10,054 nucleotides of DNA from Caulobacteraceae bacterium (lineage in GTDB: Bacteria > Pseudomonadota > Alphaproteobacteria > Caulobacterales > Caulobacteraceae), in assembly GCA_025351125.1 (NCBI GenBank), contig JANXWN010000145.1:1-10054 (forward strand), written 5' to 3'. Shown here one piece after another: positions 1 through 5,902 of the stretch; positions within the stretch are counted from its first letter, which is position 1; each line of letters starts with the position of its first letter. The position numbers and the translations under genes are program-made. The notes beneath the pieces were generated by a model. It did no database searches. It was not told where the DNA came from and was given only the letters and a program-made list of their open reading frames with translations.

Positions 1-1
1 G

Positions 2-544
2 AGTGACTCTAACGGGCAGCCGATAACTCTTTATACCACCAATCTTAACGCGAAGTTTTCTACCGAATTGAACGACACAGTTACTTTTGCGGTCTACGAC
101 GCCAAAACCAGCGAGGACATCACTCGCAAGGTCCTCACGCAAATCATCTTCGAGGAAGAGGGACGCGGGCAAAACCTGCTGCCGATTCCATTTCTGCGTC
201 AGCTCATCGGGTTTTATGGTGATCGCATGCAGGCTTTTTTGCCAAGTTTTCTGGAATTGTCACTCGACAGCTTTATCCGCCAGCAAGAACGGGTGCGCGA
301 ACAGTTTTCAGCCGCGGCGCCGCCGGGCATGGGCGTTTTGGACGAACAAATCCGCCAGAACATGGCGCTGTTTGACCGCGCCATGAAAATGTTCACGCCC
401 TTCGCCTTTCGCAGCGACGAAATGACCGCGCCATCACCCAAACCAGCCGGATCTCCCGCGGCCAAGGACGACGTCAATCTCGCCGAGATCAAGCGGCAGA
501 TGGCGGCGATGCAAGCTCAGATCGCCGCTCTGTCTAAGAAATAG
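2..544 (+). CDS. phaR: PhaR, polyhydroxyalkanoate synthesis regulator (5' end cut by window)
   Basis: PhaR is a DNA- and PHA-binding repressor that controls phasin and PHA synthesis genes. The frame is open from base 2, so the gene starts left of the window; the TTG at 68 is only an internal codon. The conserved core is clear: VYDAKTSEDITRKVLTQIIF, then GQNLLPIPFLRQLIGFYG and LELSLDSFIRQQERVREQF, which match the PHB_acc_N and PHB_acc domains of PhaR. The C-terminal tail is Ala/Pro-rich and ends in a short MAAMQAQIAAL helix typical of the family. About 180 codons are visible, so with the missing start the protein would be close to the usual ~200 residues. The first ~28 visible codons are AT-richer and diverge from the usual DNA-binding N-terminus, with about six extra residues before VYDAKT. 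Family assignment is firm; the N-terminal part is less certain. Confidence 0.9.
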   Translation, partial: SDSNGQPITLYTTNLNAKFSTELNDTVTFAVYDAKTSEDITRKVLTQIIFEEEGRGQNLLPIPFLRQLIGFYGDRMQAFLPSFLELSLDSFIRQQERVREQFSAAAPPGMGVLDEQIRQNMALFDRAMKMFTPFAFRSDEMTAPSPKPAGSPAAKDDVNLAEIKRQMAAMQAQIAALSKK

Positions 545-554
545 TTGTCTCCCT

Positions 555-597
555 CGATCTCGCCCCCGACCGCGCATTGCCGCTTAAGGGGCGATCG
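555..597 (+). terminator. Hairpin after phaR, possible terminator
   Basis: Ten nt after the phaR stop, CGAT-CT-CGCCCC (555-566) pairs with GGGGCGATCG (588-597), giving a 10-bp GC-rich stem with a 2-nt bulge and a ~21-nt loop. There is no T-run after it, so it is not a classical intrinsic terminator. It could slow polymerase or protect the phaR mRNA end. Low confidence. Confidence 0.3.
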
Positions 598-657
598 GCT
601 AGAAGCGCGCCCTTCCGCGAACAATTCCCTTATCATCCTCAGTCACCCGAGCGCGCC

Positions 658-1458
658 ATGGCCACGTCACCCTCTCCCGACACCAGCCCGATTTCCGGCA
701 ACGTGTTGTTCTACAGCAATCCCGAACCGCTCAGCAGCGAGGCCCACGGCAAGATCGGCCTGCGCCGGACCGACAGCCCTTTCGCGTTTGCCGCAAAAAG
801 TCAGATCGTCCCGCTGACAGTCACCGAATTTGCGCTGGCGTCCCTGTCGTATCCGATCATTTTCGCCGGCGAGCGCCGCCAGCCCCTGGCAGTGATGGGC
901 GTCAACAACGATTCGAACATGTTCATCCAAGCCAACGGTCTGTTCGAACCTGGGATGTATATCCCAGCCTATATTCGCCGGTATCCGTTCGTTTTGGCGG
1001 CCGACGCCGCCAACGAGCAATTAGTAGTCTGCATCGACCGCGGCGCGTCGATGTTGGGCGACCTTCCCGATCTGCCGTTTTTCGATCCCGCCGGCCAGCC
1101 GACCGAATACACCAAGGGTTGCATTCAGTTCTGCAACGATTTTGAGACCGAAAACCGCCGCACGGAATCCTTCGTCACCCTGATCAACGACCTGGATTTG
1201 CTGGAAACGCGCAAGCAAATGTATACGCCGAACAACCCCGATGGGACGACCGGCCAGCCGCAGGAAATCGCCGAGTATTTCGCGGTGTCGGAAGACAGGC
1301 TGAAAGCCTTGCCCGACGCCAAGTTGCGCGAATTGATGGACAACGGCGCCTTGCCGCAAATCTATGCGCATCTCATCTCGCTCAACGGTTGGGATCGGCT
1401 CGTCGGCTTAGCGATCTTCCGCCAAAACACCGCGCCGACGGCGGCCAATTTGAATTGA
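658..1458 (+). CDS. SapC family protein
   Basis: A 266-residue protein of the SapC family (PF07277), named after a Campylobacter fetus protein linked to the S-layer; the biochemical role in Alphaproteobacteria is not established. Family signatures visible are the N-terminal block around IGLRRTDSPFAFAAKSQIVP, the VTEFALASLSYPIIFAG block, the central IQANGLFEPGMYIPAYIRRY segment, GCIQFCNDF, and the C-terminal LPQIYAHLISLNGWDRL. Length is normal for the family. I see no signal peptide or membrane helix, so cytoplasmic location or non-classical export must be considered. ATG at 658 is preferred over the in-frame TTG at 577, because homology begins well after 658 and the upstream codons look non-coding; no strong ribosome site is visible. 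It is followed 20 nt later by ggt on the same strand, so the two may be co-transcribed. Confidence 0.88.
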   Translation: MATSPSPDTSPISGNVLFYSNPEPLSSEAHGKIGLRRTDSPFAFAAKSQIVPLTVTEFALASLSYPIIFAGERRQPLAVMGVNNDSNMFIQANGLFEPGMYIPAYIRRYPFVLAADAANEQLVVCIDRGASMLGDLPDLPFFDPAGQPTEYTKGCIQFCNDFETENRRTESFVTLINDLDLLETRKQMYTPNNPDGTTGQPQEIAEYFAVSEDRLKALPDAKLRELMDNGALPQIYAHLISLNGWDRLVGLAIFRQNTAPTAANLN

Positions 1459-1461
1459 CCT

Positions 1462-1471
1462 GGAAGGGGGG
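1462..1471 (+). promoter_or_regulatory. Ribosome binding site of ggt
   Basis: GGAAGGGGGG ends 7 nt before the GTG at 1479. This purine-rich site sits just after the SapC stop and supports GTG 1479 over the in-frame TTG at 1389, which would lie inside the SapC gene. Confidence 0.6.
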
Positions 1472-1478
1472 ACGCGCC

Positions 1479-3152
1479 GTGCCGCCATCGATCCGTCGGA
1501 CGTTTTGCTTCCTCGCGTTGATCGGTCTGGCGGCTATGCCCGTCCAGGCCGCGCCCCTCGCCGCCGGCGCCGTCGCCTCGCCGGACCGTTACGGCGCTCT
1601 GGCCGCCGCTGAGGTTTTGCGCGCGGGCGGCAATGCGGCGGACGCTGCCGTCGCCACCGCTTTCGCCCTGGCCGTAACCTATCCGGAAGCCGGCAATTTA
1701 GGCGGCGGCGGCTTCATGACGCTTTACATGAATGGCAAGGCTTATTTCGTCGACTACCGCGAGACCGCGCCGGCGGCGGCGAGCGCGCAAATGTATCTCG
1801 ACGCCAAAGGCGCGCCGATCACCGACCTCAGCTTGACCGGGCCGCTGGCGGCCGGGGTGCCGGGCACGGTCAAGGGCTTGGCGGAGATTCACGCGCGGTT
1901 CGGCAAGCTGTCGTGGGCGCGCGACATGGCGCCGGCGATCCACTTTGCACGCGACGGCTTCGTCGTCCCGCCGGCTCTGGTGCAAGAGCGTGCCGACGAG
2001 CCACGCCTCTCGTCGGGAGTCGCCAATTTCGACCGTTATTTCGGGGTGATGCGGACGGGCGCGGTCTTCCGGCAGCCGGACCTCGCGGCCACCTTGCGGC
2101 GTATCGCCAAAAACGGGCCGGCGGAGTTCTACAGCGGCAAAACGGCCGATCTCTTGATGGCGCAAATGACCCGCGGCGGCGCGCGCGGCCTGATCACGAC
2201 CGCGGACCTCGCCGCGTACAAGGTGGTATGGCGCGAACCCTTGATTGCCGACTGGCGCGGCTATCAGGTGATCACCGCCCCGCCGCCCAGTTCCGGCGGC
2301 ATCGCTTTGACGCAATTGCTGACGATGAAACAGGACGCCGCGCCGCTGTTCAAAGGCGTCGCGCTCAATTCGCCGCAATACATGCATCTGGTGTCGGAGA
2401 TCGAAAAGCGGGTGTTCGCCGATCGGGCCGAATATCTGGGCGACCCCGATTTCGTCAAGGTTCCAGCCGTCGCCCTAATCGATCCGGCCTATCTTGCCCG
2501 GCGCGCGGGTCAAATCGATCCGGCCAAACCCTCGCCCCCCGCGGCGGTGGCGCCCGGTCTCGAAAAACCGCAGACGACGCATTTCTCCGTCGTCGACAAA
2601 TGGGGCAACGCGGCGTCCAACACCTATACCTTGAACGGCTCGTTCGGCGCGGGCGTGGTGGTCGAGGGCGCGGGCTTTCTGCTTAACGACGAAATGGACG
2701 ATTTTTCCGTCAAACCCGGCGCGCCCAACCAGTTCGGCGTCGTCGGCGGCGCGGCCAATGCCATCGCGCCGAACAAACGCCCGCTTTCATCAATGAGCCC
2801 GACCATACTGACCAAGGACGGCGCCGTCGCCATGGTGATCGGCACGCCGGGTGGCTCGCGCATCTTCACCTCGGTGTTTCAGGTGCTGGCCGACGTCTAC
2901 GATTTCCACTTGCCGCTATCGACGGCGCTCGCCAAACCGCGCTTCCACCACCAACTCTTGCCGGAAAACACCATCTTCTTCGAACCCTACGCCCCGGCGT
3001 CGAAAGTCCTCGTCGACGCGCTTCGCGTGCGCGGCTATCGCACCGAGGATCAGGGCTACAACGGCGACATCGAGGCGATCGAGATCGACGGCCAGACACC
3101 CGTTCCAGCCGCCGACCCCCGCGGGCGCGGCGTGGGTATGGTAGTGCGGTAG
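1479..3152 (+). CDS. ggt: Gamma-glutamyltransferase (glutathione hydrolase), secreted
   Basis: A 557-residue N-terminal-nucleophile hydrolase that cleaves or transfers the gamma-glutamyl group of glutathione outside the cytoplasm. A signal peptide is visible: a basic start (RR at 6-7), a hydrophobic stretch and a VQA cleavage site near residue 24. Autocleavage should occur before Thr366 (KPQTTHFSVVD), giving a 192-residue small subunit like that of E. coli. Aligned on this Thr, the known active-site residues fall in place: Arg94 (DYRET), Asn386 (TYTLN), Glu405 and Asp408 (NDEMDDF), Ser437-Ser438 (PLSSMSPT) and Gly458-Gly459 (TPGGSR). Glu405 replaces the Gln of the E. coli enzyme, as in human and Helicobacter enzymes. 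The lid-loop segment (KPGAPNQFGVVGG) is present. The GTG start is set by the ribosome site at 1462-1471 and the signal peptide. Assignment is secure; physiological substrate is inferred from the family. Confidence 0.96.
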   Translation: MPPSIRRTFCFLALIGLAAMPVQAAPLAAGAVASPDRYGALAAAEVLRAGGNAADAAVATAFALAVTYPEAGNLGGGGFMTLYMNGKAYFVDYRETAPAAASAQMYLDAKGAPITDLSLTGPLAAGVPGTVKGLAEIHARFGKLSWARDMAPAIHFARDGFVVPPALVQERADEPRLSSGVANFDRYFGVMRTGAVFRQPDLAATLRRIAKNGPAEFYSGKTADLLMAQMTRGGARGLITTADLAAYKVVWREPLIADWRGYQVITAPPPSSGGIALTQLLTMKQDAAPLFKGVALNSPQYMHLVSEIEKRVFADRAEYLGDPDFVKVPAVALIDPAYLARRAGQIDPAKPSPPAAVAPGLEKPQTTHFSVVDKWGNAASNTYTLNGSFGAGVVVEGAGFLLNDEMDDFSVKPGAPNQFGVVGGAANAIAPNKRPLSSMSPTILTKDGAVAMVIGTPGGSRIFTSVFQVLADVYDFHLPLSTALAKPRFHHQLLPENTIFFEPYAPASKVLVDALRVRGYRTEDQGYNGDIEAIEIDGQTPVPAADPRGRGVGMVVR

Positions 3153-3159
3153 GACCGTT

Positions 3160-3312
3160 TCTCCCTCCCTCATGGGGAAGGTCGAGACGTCGCGTTAGCG
3201 ACCCCGGGGTGGGGATGTATGGTGAAGCCCACAAAAGCGTTGCGAGTCAGACGCGTTCCCCACCCGTCTTGTCGCTTCGCGCCAATCCACCCTCCCCACG
3301 AAGGGGAGGGAA
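3160..3312. repeat. Imperfect palindromic intergenic repeat
   Basis: Bases 3160-3216 and 3256-3312 are imperfect inverted copies: both arms, read inward, follow the pattern CTCCCTCC..., GTGGGGA/GAAGG, a GCG-rich middle with AGCGAC, then GGGGTGGGGA or CGGGTGGGGA. The spacer is ~39 nt. The transcript could fold into a long hairpin just 7 nt after the ggt stop, so it may also end or stabilise the ggt mRNA. The sequence style (ctccctcccc...gtggggaggg...gggtgggg) resembles the palindromic elements dispersed between genes in many alphaproteobacterial genomes. No transposase is encoded, so any mobility would need outside help. Only one copy is in this window. Confidence 0.7.
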
Positions 3313-3346
3313 CAAGTCCGCCAAAGCCCCTCTAAACCGTCTCCCG

Positions 3347-3365
3347 GTCGCCTCTTCTTGGCGAC
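3347..3365 (+). other. Small perfect hairpin
   Basis: GTCGCC (3347-3352) and GGCGAC (3360-3365) form a perfect 6-bp stem around a TCTTCTT loop. It lies between the palindromic repeat and the DUF3883 gene. It has no T-run and its role is unknown. Confidence 0.3.
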
Positions 3366-3411
3366 AGGGCGGGGGAGTCTCAGGCGGTCATGACGTCCGC
3401 CCTCCCGGAAT

Positions 3412-3530
3412 TTAATCCGGCGGCGTTCCCGCTGCCGCGAGCAAAGCTCTTTCGATATGCGCGGCCACCACGAACTGACTCTCGCACGCCCACGCCACGA
3501 TCGGAGTCCAGCCGATCGCCACCGGTGGCG
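3412..3530 (-). pseudogene. Possible remnant of a gene 3' end
   Basis: Read on the minus strand, this stretch gives an open frame ending in TAA at 3412, with residues such as VAIGWTPIVAWACES, FVVAAHIERALLAAAG and TPPD. Most of its codons end in G or C, as in the true genes of the window. The plus-strand frame over the same bases is Pro/Arg/Ser-rich and looks non-coding. There is no start, and to the right the frame runs into the DUF3883 gene, so this may be the last ~40 codons of a gene whose front was lost when that gene arrived. I do not recognise the family. An alternative is a chance open frame in GC-rich DNA. Confidence 0.3.
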
Positions 3531-3989
3531 AGCCTAAATCGCACTGCAAAAATTCAGAGGCTCGAACGGCTGATCCGAAAATTCGATCCGACCGAACGAG
3601 ACTTCCGAAATCGCGCGTTGGGCAAGGCGGGCGAGGCATTGGTCGTCGACTTTGAACGCTTCCGTTTGGAGCACGCCGAACGTCGCGATCTTGCCCGTAA
3701 AGTTCGGTGGGTCTCGGAGGAGGACGGCGACGGCGCAGGATACGATATTCTGTCGTTCGACCCTTCCGGCCGCGAAAGGATTATCGAAGTCAAAACAACC
3801 CGTGGCGTGAGTACAACACCGTTCTTTATCACTGGCAACGAGCGTGCCCTGTCTGAAGAGCGTCCGAAGGAATTTCGAATTTTCCGTATCTACGACTATG
3901 GGGCGGAACCGAAGCTGTTCAAGTTGCGTCCGCCCCTCTCAGATGCCGTCCATCTTGAACCCACGACCTACCGCGCGTCGTTCAGCTAG
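3525..3989 (+). CDS. DUF3883 domain protein, PD-(D/E)XK nuclease-like
   Basis: From GTG 3525 this is a 154-residue protein; an ATG at 3390 in the same frame would add 45 Pro/Arg/Ser-rich residues that look non-coding. The domain begins near residue 20 with DFRNRALGKAGEALV, followed by WVSEEDGDGAGYDILSF, RERIIEVKTT, a PFFITGNERALSE segment and FRIFRIYDYG. This is the pattern of DUF3883 (C-terminal domain of the plant protein NO VEIN), which has a restriction-endonuclease-like fold. Candidate active-site residues are Asp74 and the Glu88-Val-Lys90 pair. Family members often carry a longer N-terminal region, so this copy may be shortened. Third-position GC is lower than in the neighbours (many AAA, ATT, ACA, GAA and CGT codons), a sign of acquisition. 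Its end meets the hotdog gene tail-to-tail with a 4-nt gap. Function is unknown; DNA defence is one inference. Confidence 0.8.
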   Translation: MASLNRTAKIQRLERLIRKFDPTERDFRNRALGKAGEALVVDFERFRLEHAERRDLARKVRWVSEEDGDGAGYDILSFDPSGRERIIEVKTTRGVSTTPFFITGNERALSEERPKEFRIFRIYDYGAEPKLFKLRPPLSDAVHLEPTTYRASFS

Positions 3990-3993
3990 TGTT

Positions 3994-4386
3994 TTACCGC
4001 GCGAACACGCTTCGCGTTAGGCAGGAAAAAACCAGCCGACCGCCTTCGTCCAACAGATCGTGCTGGGCGATGACGAGACCTTTGCCTGTTCCGACGGGGT
4101 CTTTGCCCATGACGGTCATGCGGCCGCGCAGGAGTTCGCCCGCCGGGGGGTTGCGGGCCCAGCGCAGGGCGTCGATGCCGACGCGCTTCGTCTGCGGCCA
4201 GTCGGCGGACGCGGCGGCGTCCAGCTTGGTCCAGATCGCGAACACCATGGCGTCCGGTGCGCCTTGCTCGGATGTCCAACCGGGGGCGAAAGCGTCGATG
4301 AAACGCTCCAGGACGGCGAGATCGACCACGGTGGCTCCCAGGCTGACGACCTGACCAATTTCGATCTGATCGAATGCGCCGGGCAC
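3994..4386 (-). CDS. MaoC-like hotdog-fold protein, probably non-hydratase
   Basis: A 130-residue protein with a MaoC-dehydratase-like pattern: the entry motif FDQIEIGQVVSLGATVVD, a central GIDALRWARNPPAGELLRG strand-turn (residues 70-88) equivalent to the usual G-x-D-x-x-R-F-x-x-P-V-x-x-G-D-T-L, and a terminal strand VFSCLTRSVF. Classical MaoC/PhaJ hydratases use an Asp-His pair in a D-x-N-P-x-H motif; the corresponding region (FAPGWTSEQGAPDAM) has no His. It may therefore bind an acyl thioester without hydration or act as a thioesterase. The start is GTG at 4386, 4 nt after the stop of the NfeD-like gene, so translation is probably coupled. It is the last gene of the minus-strand unit. Fold assignment is fairly sure; activity is open. 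Confidence 0.75.
   Translation of the reverse strand: MPGAFDQIEIGQVVSLGATVVDLAVLERFIDAFAPGWTSEQGAPDAMVFAIWTKLDAAASADWPQTKRVGIDALRWARNPPAGELLRGRMTVMGKDPVGTGKGLVIAQHDLLDEGGRLVFSCLTRSVFAR
4000..4016. terminator. Hairpin at a convergent gene junction, possible terminator
   Basis: CGCGAA (4000-4005) and TTCGCG (4011-4016) form a perfect 6-bp stem around CACGC, just after the DUF3883 stop and inside the last codons of the hotdog gene. It has no T-run on either strand. It is the only visible candidate to separate the two convergent transcripts. Low confidence. Confidence 0.25.
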
Positions 4387-4390
4387 GGGC

Positions 4391-4864
4391 TCAGGTCGCT
4401 CGGACTTTGAGACGGGCGCCGCCCTCGACGGCGATTACTTCGATCCTGTCGCCGACCGCCAGGGCGCCGTCGCCGTCGCCGTCGGCCTGGGCGGACCATT
4501 CCTTGCCGTCCACGAACACTCGTCCCAGACCGGACACGAAGGCGGTCGCCACCTTGCCATAGTGGCCGACGATGCGAGCATGCGGGTCATTAACGTCGTC
4601 GTCGCCCGAGGCGAGGCTTTTGGGCAGGAAGCGCCGTCCGATATAGGTGGTGACGACGGTGAGGGCGGCGAATACGGCGATGGCGCCCGGCAATCCGAGC
4701 GACGGCATGACCGCGACGACGACGGCCACCAAAGCGGCCGATGCGGCCGGCCACAGCAGCCAGCCCGATCCGGTAATCAGTTCGACGATCAGGAAGATCG
4801 CCGCCACCGCCACCCATCCCCACGCCGGGTGCGTCAACAACAGTTGGCCAAAATCGCCCATCAC
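4391..4864 (-). CDS. NfeD-like membrane protein
   Basis: A 157-residue short NfeD-family protein (NfeD1b type without the protease domain). Three hydrophobic segments are visible, about residues 15-33, 35-53 and 58-76, preceded by a Trp-rich entry (PAWGW). After an acidic linker (SGDDDVNDP) comes the soluble OB-fold domain, residues ~95-157, with the family signature GRVFVDGKEWSA and a closing RLKV strand. These proteins pair with SPFH/stomatin proteins in the membrane, and the SPFH gene lies directly upstream with a 2-nt gap. The start is GTG 4864 or the adjacent ATG 4861. A DGDGDG run (residues 129-134) comes from three GCCGTC units in the DNA and lengthens a surface loop of the OB fold. 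Assignment is firm; the molecular role of the family is only partly known. Confidence 0.9.
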   Translation of the reverse strand: MMGDFGQLLLTHPAWGWVAVAAIFLIVELITGSGWLLWPAASAALVAVVVAVMPSLGLPGAIAVFAALTVVTTYIGRRFLPKSLASGDDDVNDPHARIVGHYGKVATAFVSGLGRVFVDGKEWSAQADGDGDGALAVGDRIEVIAVEGGARLKVRAT

Positions 4865-4866
4865 GC

Positions 4867-5835
4867 CTAGCTGCCGGCCGGAACGACGGGGCGCGCGGCC
4901 GGCGGCGGGGCGCGGGGCGGCTGTGGTCCGCCGCCCTGCGCCGCCTTGACCAACTCGGTAATGCCCGCGATCGACCCCGCAATCCCGGCCAAGTCGGCGG
5001 GTATGATCACCGTGCGCTGCTGCGGCGACTCCGCCAGTTTGCCGAAGGCTTCGACGTATTTCTGAGCGACGAAATAGTTCAGCGCGTTGACGTTGCCGCC
5101 CGCAATGGCGTCCGATACGCTTTTGGTCGCCGACGCCTCGGCCTGAGCGGCGCGTTCGCGCGCCTCGGCGTCGCGGAAAGCGGCTTCGCGGCGACCTTCG
5201 GCTTGCAGGATAGCCGATTGCTTGGCGCCTTCGGCGCGAGTGACGGCGGCCTGTTTTTCACCTTCGGCTTCAGTGATCACGGCGCGTTTCTCGCGCTCGG
5301 CCTTCATCTGCCGGGCCATCGCATTGGTGATATCGGGCGGCGGCTGCAGGTCTTTAATTTCGATCCGCGCCACCTTGACGCCCCACGGCCCGGTCGCCTC
5401 GTCAATCACCGTGAGCAGGCGGGTATTGATCTGGTCGCGCTGAGACAGCACCTCGTCGAGCTCCATCGAACCGACGACGGTTCGCAAATTGGTCATCGTC
5501 AATTGGCCGATGGCGTAATTCAGATTGGCCACTCGATAAGCCGCCGCCGAGGGGTCCATCACCTGAATAAACACGATGGCGTCGACCTGAACGGTGACGT
5601 TGTCCTTGGTGATCACCTCCTGGCGCGGCACGTCCAGCACCTGCTCCATCACGCTGACCTTGCGGCCGACCGTTTCCATGAACGGCATAAGGATGGTGAT
5701 GCCCGGCTTGAGGGTGCGGGTGTAACGGCCGAAACGCTCGACGGTGAACTCATAGCCCTGGGGCACGATCTTGATCGCCGAGAGGGCGAGAAAAATCGCC
5801 AACAGCAAGAGCGCAATGGGCACGATCGCAAACAT
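4867..5835 (-). CDS. SPFH/Band 7 (stomatin-like) membrane protein
   Basis: A 322-residue stomatin/slipin-type protein, similar in layout to E. coli QmcA, expected to form ring-like oligomers and organise membrane microdomains or protease access. Residues 1-22 form a membrane anchor, followed by VPQGYEFTVERFGRYTRTL, the typical entry of the Band 7 domain (to about 180), with VITKDNVTVQVDAIVFIQV and the LRTVVGSMELDEVLSQRD block. Residues 175-245 are an Ala/Glu-rich coiled coil (repeated EAEGEKQAA-like units). Then come ALNYFVAQKYVEAF and IIPADL, and a Gly/Pro-rich tail (300-322). ATG 5835 is chosen because CGGGAGG lies 8 nt before it and the anchor starts directly; an upstream in-frame start at 5865 would add ten unlikely residues. 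It is followed by the NfeD-like gene and preceded by the hydrolase gene, 67 nt away. Confidence 0.94.
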   Translation of the reverse strand: MFAIVPIALLLLAIFLALSAIKIVPQGYEFTVERFGRYTRTLKPGITILMPFMETVGRKVSVMEQVLDVPRQEVITKDNVTVQVDAIVFIQVMDPSAAAYRVANLNYAIGQLTMTNLRTVVGSMELDEVLSQRDQINTRLLTVIDEATGPWGVKVARIEIKDLQPPPDITNAMARQMKAEREKRAVITEAEGEKQAAVTRAEGAKQSAILQAEGRREAAFRDAEARERAAQAEASATKSVSDAIAGGNVNALNYFVAQKYVEAFGKLAESPQQRTVIIPADLAGIAGSIAGITELVKAAQGGGPQPPRAPPPAARPVVPAGS

Positions 5836-5843
5836 GGTTAGGG

Positions 5844-5850
5844 CCTCCCG
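5844..5850 (-). promoter_or_regulatory. Ribosome binding site of the SPFH gene
   Basis: CGGGAGG on the minus strand, 8 nt before the ATG at 5835, is a near-ideal site and fixes this start. Confidence 0.65.
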
Positions 5851-5902
5851 AGGCAGCGCCGCCAAGACTATCGGGTTCGAACGTCGGACGCCACAGGCAA
5901 CC

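Noticed and set aside
1389..1478. Upstream TTG start for ggt
   Set aside because: It overlaps the SapC gene by 70 nt, has no ribosome site, and would bury the signal peptide inside the protein.
1698..2387. Minus-strand open frame inside ggt
   Set aside because: It is antisense to conserved ggt codons and Arg/His-rich with no recognisable domain.
3209..3415. Small plus-strand frame through the palindromic repeat
   Set aside because: It runs through the repeat arm and has a non-protein-like Pro/Arg/Ser composition with no ribosome site.
3390..3524. ATG 3390 as start of the DUF3883 gene
   Set aside because: The extra 45 residues are low-complexity with no family match, and the opposite strand carries the better coding signal. 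It remains a possible start.
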